Counted from the first letter of the stretch, positions 36,140-46,001 are shown. The stretch is DNA of 64,000 nt from Emticicia fluvialis (GCF_024793945.1 NZ_JANUSD010000016.1:67628-131627), one strand, 5' to 3'. The notes: generated from the letters alone by a model not told the origin. A program made the numbers and translations.

Positions 36140-38083
36140 CTAGGCTTTTTTAAGCGTAAAATAGAACGTGCTGCCTTTGCCTTCTTCGCTTTCCAGCCAG
36201 ATTTTCCCGCCATTAGCCTGCACAAACTCTTTAATAAGCAATAGCCCCAGCCCGGTGCCTTTTTCGCCATCGGTGCCATAAGCTACATTGATATTGCTGC
36301 GCAAAAACTGCTGCTGCTGCTCGGCGCTTATACCCACACCATTATCATTTACCGAAAAAACTACGAAGTCTTCGTCGACGTCAGAGGCGGCGTTAACTTC
36401 AATACTACCCTCTTTGTGGCTGAACTTAATGGCATTCGATAACAGATTGCGGATGATGAAGTCGAACTGAGAGGCATCGGCATACACCTGCAGGCCGGCA
36501 GGCACATGGTTGCTCAGGTTTAAAGCCTTGGCCCTTGCCTGGTTCATAAGCACATTGATGTTTTTGCTTACAATGGCTTCAGGCTCAAACTTTATCATGC
36601 TTACGGCAGCCCCCTGCAACTGTATTTTACCCCAGTTCAGTAAAGACGTAAGCACCTCATAAGACGCATCGCATTGTTGTTTCATAATGCCAACAATCTC
36701 TTTGCGTTCGGCGGGGTCCAGCTCATCCAGTTCCATAATGGTCAGCAGTTGAGTCATATTGCCGATGGGCCCGCGGAGGTCGTGCCCGATGATAGAAAAC
36801 AAACGGTCTTTTACCAGATTAGACTCTGCCAGGCGGGCATTCATTGCCTTGGTTGCGCGTGCATTACGCCATACCATAAATGTTACACCCAGCAGGGCCA
36901 GCAATATCAGGCCACTGGCACCAAACCACAGCATCAGTTCATGCTCTTCTCTTTCAAGCCTTGCCGTGCTGGTTATCAGTAAATTTCTGGCATGCATACC
37001 AGACAACTCCTGCTCTTTATTTATGATAAACAGGCTGTCAAGCAAGGCGTGTTGTTGCTCAAGGGCATGCAGGGCTTCGTTATAACGTTTCTCCTGCCTG
37101 TATATCGCGGCCATTGCTTTATAAACCTCGGCCTGCAACCGCTGGTGCGACATCGTCCTGGCTATTCCAAGTGCATAGCTCAGGTGCCCAAGGCTCTTGT
37201 CTGCATCAGATTTCTTTACTATGTCGGCAATTTTTAGCAGTGCCATCACCTGTTCTTCGGGCATCGAAAACTCCTCTGCTTTATCAAGAGCGGTTTTATG
37301 ATACGCCAGGGCGCTGTCGTCGTTGCCTTGCTGGCTAAAGGCGTCGCCGGTGCGGGTCAGGTACGTAATATGGTTGCTTACACCCTCCGGATGACTGCTC
37401 TGCTCTATTCCCTTTTTAAAATGTTCAATGGCATTGGCGTGGTCTCCTTCGTTCAGATGCACCCTGCCTATATGTTCCAGAATAGCCGGATTCACCTTGC
37501 CAACAGGCAGCTCTTTGTTCAGCGCCTCGGCCTGCTTGTAATAACCCAGGGCTTTGGCCGGGTTATTGTTCATTTCTTCAACAGAACCCAGCTTCAGGTA
37601 GCTATGAATCATAGCTACGGTGTCTTTTGCACTGATGCTCAGGTCTAAGGCCTTGCGCAGATACGCCGCCGCTTTGGCCACATTGCCGCCTCTGCTTTCT
37701 GCAATGCCCAGTTCGGCGTAGGTGAGCGTCATGTTTTTGCGGTCTTTCAGCTTTGTAAAAATATCGAGCGCAAGCACCAGGTCCTGATGCGCCGTCGACA
37801 ATTTGCTGTAAAGGATATTGATAACCCCCAATTGATAAAGGAACATACCCTGAGCCGGCTTGTTATGAAGGTGGGTGGCCAGTTTCAGACCCTTGATGGC
37901 ATAATGCATGGCGGAGTCTGACCGCTTGTTTTCAAAATATCTGCTGATTGATAAATACAGCCGGATTCTGCCGGTGTCGGAACTGCTATTTTTAAGCTGA
38001 CTTTGCAGGCTTGATAAATCGTTCTGGCCAATAACAACAGTAGTAACTAGGAAAAACAAAATAAAATAAAAAAATCTCAACAT
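36140..38083 (-). CDS. TPR-containing sensor histidine kinase
   Basis: 647 aa. It has a signal peptide (FFYFILFFLVTTVVIGQ) and about eight TPR-like helical repeats in the periplasm (residues 30-380). A transmembrane helix lies near 385-408 (LMLWFGASGLILLALLGVTFMVW). The kinase core follows: an H-box LFSIIGHDLRGPIGNMTQLL near 432, an N-box NAIKFSHKEGSIEV, SVNDNGVGIS and GTGLGLLLIKEFVQANGGKIW. TPR sensor kinases of this layout are common in Bacteroidota. No response regulator is adjacent. Hairpin 36021-36085 lies downstream. Confidence 0.9.
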   Translation of the reverse strand: MLRFFYFILFFLVTTVVIGQNDLSSLQSQLKNSSSDTGRIRLYLSISRYFENKRSDSAMHYAIKGLKLATHLHNKPAQGMFLYQLGVINILYSKLSTAHQDLVLALDIFTKLKDRKNMTLTYAELGIAESRGGNVAKAAAYLRKALDLSISAKDTVAMIHSYLKLGSVEEMNNNPAKALGYYKQAEALNKELPVGKVNPAILEHIGRVHLNEGDHANAIEHFKKGIEQSSHPEGVSNHITYLTRTGDAFSQQGNDDSALAYHKTALDKAEEFSMPEEQVMALLKIADIVKKSDADKSLGHLSYALGIARTMSHQRLQAEVYKAMAAIYRQEKRYNEALHALEQQHALLDSLFIINKEQELSGMHARNLLITSTARLEREEHELMLWFGASGLILLALLGVTFMVWRNARATKAMNARLAESNLVKDRLFSIIGHDLRGPIGNMTQLLTIMELDELDPAERKEIVGIMKQQCDASYEVLTSLLNWGKIQLQGAAVSMIKFEPEAIVSKNINVLMNQARAKALNLSNHVPAGLQVYADASQFDFIIRNLLSNAIKFSHKEGSIEVNAASDVDEDFVVFSVNDNGVGISAEQQQQFLRSNINVAYGTDGEKGTGLGLLLIKEFVQANGGKIWLESEEGKGSTFYFTLKKA

Positions 38084-38564
38084 CAGGCGCGTTTTTCTGG
38101 TTAGGGTAGGTTCAAAATTAATAAAAATATGCTTGCACTAACGGCCGGAGCAATTTTTTTGGGATTCACATGGCTATTTAGCGCTTAAAAAACAATTAAG
38201 CGGTGCTGTTTGACAATCAGGTTACTTGTCAGTAAAACTCACTCAAATAACCTGCCAAATTATAGTTTTGAAGCAACAATCAGTAAAAAAAGCTGGAAAT
38301 GAAACAGACAGGAAGGTCTTCAGAAGCGTACTATCGATAGCTTTAATCTGTTTTTCGTCAATTTTGCAGGCTTCGGAATGGTCTGGCCATCGTGTTAAAA
38401 GCACCTGCAAGGCATAAACCACCCCGGCCGGATTACGGATTGAGCTTTGGCAGGCAAGGTAGACGGCTCAACTTCAAGCGCACCCATGCCCATGCGCCAA
38501 TCAAACATAGCAGCTCAACCGGATTGAGTGTGTTCTCCGGCCTCAGCGATTGTAGTGTCATCTG
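38084..38564. other. Intergenic region upstream of TPR kinase
   Basis: About 480 bp without a convincing gene. A 63-codon plus-strand frame (38226-38417) lacks coding character. It presumably contains the kinase promoter on the minus strand. No other structure is supported. Confidence 0.3.
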
Positions 38565-39188
38565 TCAGTTCCTGGCTTTCTTAGGTGGTTCAAAATCTTC
38601 CGGTGTGGCCACGTATTCAAGCCCCAGCACCCAGGTTATCAAAAAAACGTAGCTTATCTTTTGTGCTATGGGCAACGCTACCAGCCATATACTGGCATAA
38701 TAAAGAAAAGCATTCAGATAAAGGAAAAACAGGCAGATAAAAGCATTGAGCTTTAGCAGCCGCAGGCGCGACCTGAGCACAAAAACAAACAAATAAAACA
38801 TGGCCAGCATACCAAACACACAGGCAATGCTAACGGCTATGTCGTGATATTGCGTAATGGCCCCGAAAGCAAAAACAAAAGAAGCCACACCACCATAACG
38901 GATAATGAATGAGGCCCCCCGGTGAGGTATTTTGGCTGCTACCCTGTAAAAAAACGCCCCAAACCCCACACACATACAAAACATACCGGCAAAGGCCCAC
39001 CGCTGACCCGGATTGGCCACGCCATTGATACCGGTATCGCCAAAAAGGCTGCACAGGTAATTGTCAGCAAAACTATAACCAACAGAGGTTGCACTGGCCT
39101 GCGAGCCGCCCGGATAAAGCGATACGGCTATGCCCAGAAAGACCAGAGCCAACGCCAGAAAAATAGTAACCAAGTGTTTCTGAACCAT
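38565..39188 (-). CDS. Six-helix membrane protein (DUF998-like)
   Basis: 207 aa with six hydrophobic helices. The first loop carries SLYPGGSQASATSVGYSFADNYLCSLFGDTGINGVANPGQRWAF, which resembles the DUF998 pattern (SxYPGGSxxDxxxxGYSxxxNYLCDL...NGxxNP). Members are integral inner-membrane proteins of unknown role. The C-terminus is basic and cytoplasmic. It is monocistronic, downstream of the tape-measure gene on the same strand but far from its stop. Confidence 0.65.
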   Translation of the reverse strand: MVQKHLVTIFLALALVFLGIAVSLYPGGSQASATSVGYSFADNYLCSLFGDTGINGVANPGQRWAFAGMFCMCVGFGAFFYRVAAKIPHRGASFIIRYGGVASFVFAFGAITQYHDIAVSIACVFGMLAMFYLFVFVLRSRLRLLKLNAFICLFFLYLNAFLYYASIWLVALPIAQKISYVFLITWVLGLEYVATPEDFEPPKKARN

Positions 39189-39392
39189 GTATGAGGTTTT
39201 TTGGGATGAATATCGACATTTTTAAGACAAACTTATTGATAATGCCACACATTTTATAAAAACAGATATAAACCAAACCAAAAACCGTGAACCAAAGTGT
39301 ATTTTGTGTACCTGCCGGCCAAAACCTTGCCGCCGGATACACAACAAAACACCAGGCCTCACGGTTAAAAATGAACGCTGCAACTGATGCGG

Positions 39393-42300
39393 TTAATACC
39401 CCCCACCCGCGCGGATATCGCCGTTATTATTGCTGATTTTCTTTTCGATGGTCTCCAGGCGTTCCAGGTGTTTCAGGAATCGGCTGTTGGTGGCAATCTC
39501 GGTTAGTGCCAGCAGTTGGTTACGGTTTACGTCCAGATTAGTGGCCTGTGTCATCCGGATGGCGTTCATCTGCCCCGCCAACACCCCGGCGGTCTCTTCC
39601 GAAACAGATTTGATAGAGCCTGACAAAGAGTTGGGGTTGGTACCTTTGCCGAAGGGGTCATTAAATCCGCCATTTTCAAGTGCTTTCTCTAAATCCTCTA
39701 ATCCTTTGGTATATAATCCAACATCTTTTACTGCATCCTTGCTGAACCGTTCCATATCGTCAGTGATATCCTGGTCTCCGAAAGGACTGTATGAGTTCAT
39801 CATTTCTTTGTCAAGCTTAGCAAAATTATCTTTAAAAATAGCAGTAAATAGCAATTTGGCAGCCATATCGGCAATTATATTACCAACTGTTTTGCTGAAA
39901 GCGGCCGCCGCATCTTCGCCCGATTTAAATGCGTTTACCAGGCTATCACGGATAGAATCTCCCAGTTTACCGGTCAGTTCCAGAATACCCTCTCTCATTT
40001 GCTGTGCCGACTGCTCCATGGCATCGCCATAATCCAGCGCCGTTTGTACCAGCTGTTTGGTGTTGTCGTCTAACTGCCCATTGGCAATCAGCGCCTTGGC
40101 CATATCTACATTAATGGTCTTCCAACCGTCGGCACCGGTTTTCACCAGTTCCGGATACTGTTCAAGTAGCCCGCCGTAAATGTCCTTTTTCTTTTTGGTG
40201 AACAACCCTGTAATTCCACCAACTACGGCACCAACTGCTGCACCCACTGCCGCACCCACTGCATTACCAACACCCGGTATAATTGTACCAATAATTGCAC
40301 CTGTTGCCGCCCCTGTGCCAATCAACTTACCCATAGACTGCCCGTCTATTACATCTTTCTGGCCTTTTTTGGCTTTACCCTCATTTAGCTTTCCAATAGC
40401 CGCCTGAAACTTCATCTGTGCATCCTGATACTGCTTTGCCCCGGCTTTTATCTTAGACTCTATGTCGTCCATGAACATATTGCCCTCTTTCTTGTAACTC
40501 TGGCCAATGCTTTTATTCAAAGCAATTTGATACTGATGTTCATAGCCAATTCGCTCCTGCGCAAACTTTTTCTCCTGCTCGGCACGTTTTTTATTAGAAG
40601 CAATTACAATGTTTACCATGCTGATTACCCCCTGAACGGCAGAGGAATAATCCTGAGCGGAAGGTGGCTTAGTATCTGGCATATCTTTTGCCTTTTTAAG
40701 CAGCTCCTGAATGTTTGCAAACTGTCCTGTCAATTCAGACAAAAAGGCTCCAACTTCCGCAACGTCCCCGCCAACTTCCTTCAAGGCATCTCCTAAAGCT
40801 TTTACACCATCAGTTGCCGCTTTCCATTTTTTCTTACTTTCTTCAAGATGCTTAGTTTCAGCCTCTTTTACGGCTTTTAGCTGGGCATCATACTCGGCCG
40901 ATTTCTCTGCACCTTTATCTTTCAGAATCTTAAGTTTTTCACGCTCGGCATTCAACACAATTTGGGTCTCTTCGTTGCTTGTGTCTTTAATCTTCTTGGT
41001 TAAAGCCTCAAACTCCTTCGATTTCACCACAGTTTTGGCCTTATTATCAGCCAGTTCTTTCTCTTCATTGGTTTTTAACAATTCAGATTGTTGCAGATAC
41101 GCCTCACTCTGCTTGTCGGTATACTGGCTTTCCAGCTCCACGCGGCGGTCAAAATATTTCTTTTTTATCTTCAGTTGCTCTTCTTCCGAGCCAATCAGAG
41201 AAGACATGAAACCAACCAGCTCTTCATGTCTGCGTTTTTGGGCCTCGTTAATCTGCTCATCAAGCTCTTTCAGCTTGGCTGCCTTCTCCTTATCATCAGT
41301 TACTGTACTACCGACAACATCTTTTTCATTATTCAGCCTTGAAATCTTCTCGGTCTCACTTTGCGCATCCTGAAGCATTTTAGTAACCTGCGCCTTAAAA
41401 GCATCGAGAGCAGCGGGGTCTAACTCAATTTTTGCTTTCAGAATAATGAGTTTATCTTTTTCATCAGCAGTGGCAGTTTTACTTTTTATTTTGGCTTCAA
41501 GCACGGCAATTTCTTGTTTCAGGTAGTTCTTAAACCCCTCACCTGCATCTTTCAGGTCTTTAAACTGCTCGTCAGCAGCTTCCTTGCCATACTCTTTCTG
41601 CCATTTGGCATAGAGTTCGTATTGGATTTTTTTGTCCTCAATAATCTCTTCAAATGATTTAACAGAAAAACTCTTTCTTAACTCTTCAGCTCTTTTTTCA
41701 GCTTCGGTCTGTTTTTTAAGTAATTCATTGATTTTGTTGGTGTCTGTGGGTGCTATTTTAGATAAAGCCTCTCTGGCGTCATTAGCAATTTTTTCGTAAA
41801 ATGTTATACTTCCATCAGCATAATCCTTTTCAATTTTTTCTCTTATTTCGGCCGCCTTTCTTTCTGCTTCTGTTTTTTCATTAATCAGCTTCTTGAAATG
41901 TTTACTACTCAGATTATTACTATTCTGAAGAGCTTCCTGGATTCTGCTAATTTGATTCTCAAAATATTTCAAACTACCAACAGGTGTTTTTTTTTCGGTA
42001 TTTCCATTGGTTAAATTATATTTGGCCAAGGCCTCATCAGCCATTTTAATAGCAGCTGCATATTGATTCCATTCTTCGCTACCTTTTTTATTCAACGAAA
42101 GGCCTTTTAATAATCTTTCACTCTCGGTCTTTATTTTAGTCCAGGATTCAAAATTCCCACCGTCTTCCGGCTTTAAGCTAAGGATGCCCTTTAAGGTGGA
42201 TAAATAATTGGCAGTATGGGAAATTTGTTCATTGAATTTTTTAATACTCCAATTGGCTAAAGTCATATTAAACGATTCTCCCTGAATAACCAATCCTTTT

Positions 42301-44450
42301 TCTTTTTCAAGAATGCCTTCGACTTGTTTTTTTTGCTCCTCCAGACCCTTCTTCTGTGCTTCCAGTTTCTTGATTTTTTCTTTAAGAGGCAAATTGGCGT
42401 CTTCAATAGCTTCCTTTTGCTTCCGAAATTCGTTTGTCAGTTTTTCTGCATCTTCTTTGGCTTTAACCAGGATATTTTGTGCATTCTCAATACTTGCAAC
42501 AACACCGTGCATTCCATTGCCGGTCTTTTTTTTGGCCTCAAGCTTTTCAAGCTCCTCCTGTGCCTCTTTTACTTTTTTATTGGCCGCATCTACCTTTTTT
42601 GACAATTCATCCAGGCTATAATTATCAACTGCATCATTCAACATTTTTTGTGCCTTCGCAACGCCTAATGTTAAAAACTCTTGCATTGTCATTTTACCAA
42701 GCAAAACAGGATAAAGCGCCTGAAGTTCCTCGTACGCCTTCAGCTTATCTAAAGTTGAAGTCGTTTCACTTTGTATGACACCCAGCAACGACTGATTCTT
42801 CGAAGCTAATTCTTCTCTCTTCTTACTGGAGGCATCCAGGGTATCGTTTACTGATTCCTGGGCATCATTTTCTTCCTCCAAACCCTTAACCAAATACCAA
42901 ATGCCCGCTCCTAAAGCTGCAACCAGGGCAATTACCTGAACAATCGGATTTGAAAGCAAAGAAGCATTATAGGCTGCTTGCGCTGCGGCCAATTGCCTTG
43001 TAACTGCTATTTGTAGTGTTTGTAATGCAGTTAATTTGGTAGTAGCTACTGCTTCCAGATTAGTTGCGGCAACTTCTGCTTCAACTGCTGCGATGTTAGC
43101 ATTTGTTGATAAGGTGCTGGCATTTTTGGCTGAAGTTTCTAACGCTATTGTTGCAGCATTGAACTCTGAAGCTGCCGCAGAGGCAGCTTTTCTTGCTGCA
43201 ACGCCATTTTCTGAGGCAATAAGTAGCGCATTTTGAGCTGCTTCGACACTTTTTGCATTAGAAATAGTTCCTCTGGCCGCATAGTCTGCCTGGGCAGCGG
43301 CCAGCGTTAGCCTTGCAGCAGCAATTTCAGCAGCAGCAGCTTTGGCGACGGCGGCCGTTGTCTGCTTTTTAATAGCCAGCGAACTAACCTGAGCCCTTAG
43401 TGAAGCCGTTTCGGCAACTGCATTTGCAGCTTTGGCTCTTGTTTCTGCTGCAATGGCAGTCGTGTTCACAGCATTAGCCTGTGCTTCTTGAACCTTTAGT
43501 CTGATAGTTTTTTCTAATCCAGTGCTATTGTTATCCTTTTGTACTGCAATTTCTTTAAAATTTTGCGCACCAACACTTTTCATTGAATTATCAACTAAAC
43601 TTGCTGTTTTATATAGCCCATAGGTTGCTATTAATGCTTCCAGCGTTTTACCCAATTCTTTATAATGCTGCACAAGAAATGTAAGCCCTTCAACTGTGGT
43701 ATTAATAATTCCATCCTGACTTTTCCCTAGTTCATTAAGCATGCCATTCAGCGCATTTTTAAAAGCAGAAATATCTCCCGCCACCGTCTCAGCCTCTTTT
43801 TGCATAACCCCATGAAAAATGCCGCCAACATTGGTCATATTCATAAAAGCCTGCTGTACCAGACCAAAACTAATCTTTCCTTCATTGGCAAAGGTCTTCA
43901 CCCCATCGGTATTGGTATGCAACACCCTGGCTAATTCTTCATATACCGGAATATTCTTCCCTGCCATTTTCGTCAATTCATCTGATGACGCAGCACCACT
44001 CTCCCGCATTTTTCCGTATAATTCTGCAAGCTCATTAAGTGGCACACCCACACTCAACGACACATCGCCAAGCATTTGTAAATCAGCCATAGCAGTTTTG
44101 GCATCCGCGCCAAACGCAATTAATACTTCCGCGCCTTTAGCTATTTCTTCAACATTAAGCGGAGACTGACCGGCCATCGTCATCACCTCGGCCATCAGCG
44201 CATTGGCTTCTACCCTGCTATTTAAAACACCAGCCATTTGGCCCTCCCAGGTTCTGAACTCACCTCTTACTTTTGCAATATTGTCGCCAATTTGTATGAG
44301 TGTTTCAATTACCTGTGCTCCGTCTGCCAGATTTGAAACATTAAAAATCGACCCACCGCTGTTCAAACCCTTAATCTTTTTCTCTATGTCATCTAATGTC
44401 TTATTAAACTGGGCGGCATCAATTGACGCCGTAAATTGTAGATTTGCCAT
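39393..44450 (-). CDS. Phage-tail-like tape-measure protein
   Basis: 1685 aa. Residues of about 60-270 carry the tape-measure domain (AEVLIAFGADAKTAMADLQMLGDVSLSVGVPLNELAEL...FANEGKISFGLVQQAF). Then come an Ala-rich helical stretch (about 310-490), a hydrophobic helix near 497-520, and long Glu/Lys coiled coils (about 560-1290). A Gly/Ala-rich hydrophobic segment at about 1373-1424 (GAATGAIIGTIIPGVGNAVGAAVG) follows, and the C-terminus is helical. This is the ruler that sets tail length and may enter the target membrane. Length predicts a tail of ordinary siphovirus size or longer. The gene stands alone, about 33 kb from the Dit/tip operon, which has a homologous promoter region. Confidence 0.85.
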   Translation of the reverse strand: MANLQFTASIDAAQFNKTLDDIEKKIKGLNSGGSIFNVSNLADGAQVIETLIQIGDNIAKVRGEFRTWEGQMAGVLNSRVEANALMAEVMTMAGQSPLNVEEIAKGAEVLIAFGADAKTAMADLQMLGDVSLSVGVPLNELAELYGKMRESGAASSDELTKMAGKNIPVYEELARVLHTNTDGVKTFANEGKISFGLVQQAFMNMTNVGGIFHGVMQKEAETVAGDISAFKNALNGMLNELGKSQDGIINTTVEGLTFLVQHYKELGKTLEALIATYGLYKTASLVDNSMKSVGAQNFKEIAVQKDNNSTGLEKTIRLKVQEAQANAVNTTAIAAETRAKAANAVAETASLRAQVSSLAIKKQTTAAVAKAAAAEIAAARLTLAAAQADYAARGTISNAKSVEAAQNALLIASENGVAARKAASAAASEFNAATIALETSAKNASTLSTNANIAAVEAEVAATNLEAVATTKLTALQTLQIAVTRQLAAAQAAYNASLLSNPIVQVIALVAALGAGIWYLVKGLEEENDAQESVNDTLDASSKKREELASKNQSLLGVIQSETTSTLDKLKAYEELQALYPVLLGKMTMQEFLTLGVAKAQKMLNDAVDNYSLDELSKKVDAANKKVKEAQEELEKLEAKKKTGNGMHGVVASIENAQNILVKAKEDAEKLTNEFRKQKEAIEDANLPLKEKIKKLEAQKKGLEEQKKQVEGILEKEKGLVIQGESFNMTLANWSIKKFNEQISHTANYLSTLKGILSLKPEDGGNFESWTKIKTESERLLKGLSLNKKGSEEWNQYAAAIKMADEALAKYNLTNGNTEKKTPVGSLKYFENQISRIQEALQNSNNLSSKHFKKLINEKTEAERKAAEIREKIEKDYADGSITFYEKIANDAREALSKIAPTDTNKINELLKKQTEAEKRAEELRKSFSVKSFEEIIEDKKIQYELYAKWQKEYGKEAADEQFKDLKDAGEGFKNYLKQEIAVLEAKIKSKTATADEKDKLIILKAKIELDPAALDAFKAQVTKMLQDAQSETEKISRLNNEKDVVGSTVTDDKEKAAKLKELDEQINEAQKRRHEELVGFMSSLIGSEEEQLKIKKKYFDRRVELESQYTDKQSEAYLQQSELLKTNEEKELADNKAKTVVKSKEFEALTKKIKDTSNEETQIVLNAEREKLKILKDKGAEKSAEYDAQLKAVKEAETKHLEESKKKWKAATDGVKALGDALKEVGGDVAEVGAFLSELTGQFANIQELLKKAKDMPDTKPPSAQDYSSAVQGVISMVNIVIASNKKRAEQEKKFAQERIGYEHQYQIALNKSIGQSYKKEGNMFMDDIESKIKAGAKQYQDAQMKFQAAIGKLNEGKAKKGQKDVIDGQSMGKLIGTGAATGAIIGTIIPGVGNAVGAAVGAAVGAVVGGITGLFTKKKKDIYGGLLEQYPELVKTGADGWKTINVDMAKALIANGQLDDNTKQLVQTALDYGDAMEQSAQQMREGILELTGKLGDSIRDSLVNAFKSGEDAAAAFSKTVGNIIADMAAKLLFTAIFKDNFAKLDKEMMNSYSPFGDQDITDDMERFSKDAVKDVGLYTKGLEDLEKALENGGFNDPFGKGTNPNSLSGSIKSVSEETAGVLAGQMNAIRMTQATNLDVNRNQLLALTEIATNSRFLKHLERLETIEKKISNNNGDIRAGGGY

Positions 44451-44475
44451 CTTGCAGAAATTGTTGTGTTGGATT

Positions 44476-44552
44476 TTTTATATCAACAAATATAACCATT
44501 TCATACTTATAATGTAAGCACATCAGCGAAAAATATTTCCGGCACAAAAACT
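44476..44552 (-). promoter_or_regulatory. Promoter/operator region of the tape-measure gene
   Basis: On the minus strand: TTTTTGTGCCGG, AATATTTTTCGC, the core GCTTACATTATAAGT, then TATATTTGTTG, with TATATTTG fitting TAnnTTTG about 35-40 bp before the ATG. It aligns with 6570-6648 with the same order and near-identical spacing. Confidence 0.6.
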
Positions 44553-44707
44553 TGTTTTTTAAATTCCTGTTGCACGTCTTTCATGCCCTTCCGCTGCGCC
44601 ATTCGGCTTCATTTTTTTAAATCAAAACCAGAAGCCCTACCACCCATTATTATATAACTATATTAAAAAGTTTAGTTTCGTTTTGTTTAGTTTATTTAAT
44701 GGTAGCA

Positions 44708-44853
44708 GCTTAGGTGATAGCTTAGGGTGCGGCTTAGGGTATGGTTTAGGTGTCAATGGCCGACACCAACACACGTGCTGCCTGGCACCTGGTGTCAGCT
44801 TAGGTATCAAACGCTGACACCTATACGTAAACAAGGTATCAGATTCTGACACC
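44708..44853. repeat. 12-bp tandem repeats and clustered inverted repeats
   Basis: Four tandem units starting GCTTAGG or GTTTAGG occur at exact 12-bp spacing (44708, 44720, 44732, 44744), with a fifth GCTTAGG at 44798. Overlapping them are three inverted repeats: GGTGTC/GACACC (44749-44767), GGTGTCAGC/GCTGACACC (44791-44821, perfect) and GGTATCAG/CTGACACC (44835-44853). The cluster ends about 50 bp before the 115-aa gene and could be an operator array for it or for the divergent tape-measure gene. A minus-strand frame through the repeats encodes Pro-Lys repeats but looks non-coding. Confidence 0.7.
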
Positions 44854-44903
44854 CTGCTGGCACAGAGTTTTCATGTTAAAGACTGAACTAAAATATACAC
44901 ACA

Positions 44904-45251
44904 ATGGAAAACCAGAACAGACAACCTCTTGCGGCAACAGACCAGGGAAACGGCCAGCCGAACAATGCCAGCCAGGGCCTAAGCAGCAACCAGCAGGCAG
45001 GTAGCACCGGCACTACGCCTCAGCCCGACCAGGCCAATACCTACCGCGGGCAAGGCGGGCAGGAGTACGACGTAGATGCAGACGATACCCTAAACCACAA
45101 GCCGGCCGATGCGCCGGAAATTGAAACGGTAACGCCCGAAACGGAGTCGGCCGAAGAAGAAGCCAAAGACAAGGATATGGAATCAAACCGCGATACCGAC
45201 CAGCACGTCAGTCCGGGCGACAAAGCGCCCAACAAAGAATTCAACCGTTAA
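44904..45251 (+). CDS. Low-complexity acidic hypothetical protein
   Basis: 115 aa, almost certainly disordered. The first half is rich in Gln, Asn, Gly and Ser (NRQPLAATDQGNGQPNNASQ...), the second in Glu, Asp and Lys (IETVTPETESAEEEAKDKDME). It has no hydrophobic core, signal peptide or Cys. A strong terminator lies 25 bp after the stop, supporting a real transcript. It is divergent from the tape-measure gene across a repeat-rich regulatory region. Function unknown. Confidence 0.6.
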   Translation: MENQNRQPLAATDQGNGQPNNASQGLSSNQQAGSTGTTPQPDQANTYRGQGGQEYDVDADDTLNHKPADAPEIETVTPETESAEEEAKDKDMESNRDTDQHVSPGDKAPNKEFNR

Positions 45252-45275
45252 CAGTGGCATATATTACCAATAATA

Positions 45276-45316
45276 GGGAGTGTCTAAAAAGTATTTTTAG
45301 GCACTCCCCTTTTTTT
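45276..45316 (+). terminator. Strong intrinsic terminator
   Basis: 15-bp stem GGGAGTGTCTAAAAA / TTTTTAGGCACTCCC with one G-T pair and a 3-nt loop, followed by CTTTTTTT. It serves the 115-aa gene. The following 45317-45621 stretch is AT-rich promoter DNA with TATATTTG at 45583-45590 ahead of the next small gene. Confidence 0.9.
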
Positions 45317-45621
45317 GTGCAGATAAAAAAAACATACACAATAGCCGGCCGGGTTTGTAACTTTTTGCAGGCAACAAAGTAAGCCTTAACGAAACCGATG
45401 CCACACAAGGTATTAGTTTGTTTAAATTTAAAGACACACTTAATACTATTTTCACACAACTTTTTTACGTATATAGACACCGTTACGCCAGAAAAAAAAT
45501 TTTGCAGCCGTTAAACTTTATTGACGGGCGGTTGTCTAAACAAATTATTAAATTTTAATGCAGAAAAAATCTAAACAATTTCTATATTTGTCGCACTAAC
45601 CTATTATTTGGTAGATAAATT

Positions 45622-45861
45622 ATGAAAATAGCTATACAAAGAGATGCACTGCGGCAGACTGTCGAAGAAGCATTACTTAAAAGCAACATCCACTCAGAAG
45701 AAATCATTGATAATCAAGACCTCAGCAGTATTGCGGTCTTAATCAATACTGAAGTTCAACCGGCACAGTTGAGCAACTTCGTAAAGCTAATCCAGGAGCA
45801 GGAGCTCAAATGCAACACCAACACCTTCCCCGATGTTACTTATATTTCGGTGTTTATTTGA
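45622..45861 (+). CDS. ~80-aa small protein family, member 4
   Basis: 79 aa. Pattern: first helix LRQTVEEALLKSNIHSEEII, strand SSIAVLI, second helix LSNFVKLIQEQELKCNTN, terminal YISVFI. It aligns with members 1-3 at the helix starts, the central strand and the ISV ending. TATATTTG at 45583-45590 is a good -7 element about 39 bp upstream. It is monocistronic and its function is unknown. Confidence 0.7.
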   Translation: MKIAIQRDALRQTVEEALLKSNIHSEEIIDNQDLSSIAVLINTEVQPAQLSNFVKLIQEQELKCNTNTFPDVTYISVFI

Positions 45862-45953
45862 TTTGGCAGATTCTTTTATAATCAGGTTATCCATTAATTA
45901 TTCTTAGTTTCGCGGTTCAAGCGGCAGCCAACATTGCTGATGCCTCAACGCAT

Positions 45954-46001
45954 CCCCCCCTTACACCCTCGTCAAAGCCTCCCATGCGCGCAGCCCAAAA
46001 G
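45954..46001. repeat. Dispersed intergenic repeat, copy 1
   Basis: CCTTACACCCTCGTCAAAGC followed by CTCCCATGCGCGCAGCCCAA. The same ~45-bp unit recurs near 47280, 48480 and 49710 with small differences. It is intergenic, short and GC-rich, like a REP-type or MITE remnant. Confidence 0.6.

Noticed and set aside
44658..44852. Minus-strand frame encoding Pro-Lys repeats (PKPYPKPHPKL)
   Set aside because: It is created by the 12-bp tandem DNA repeat; composition and position fit a regulatory region better.
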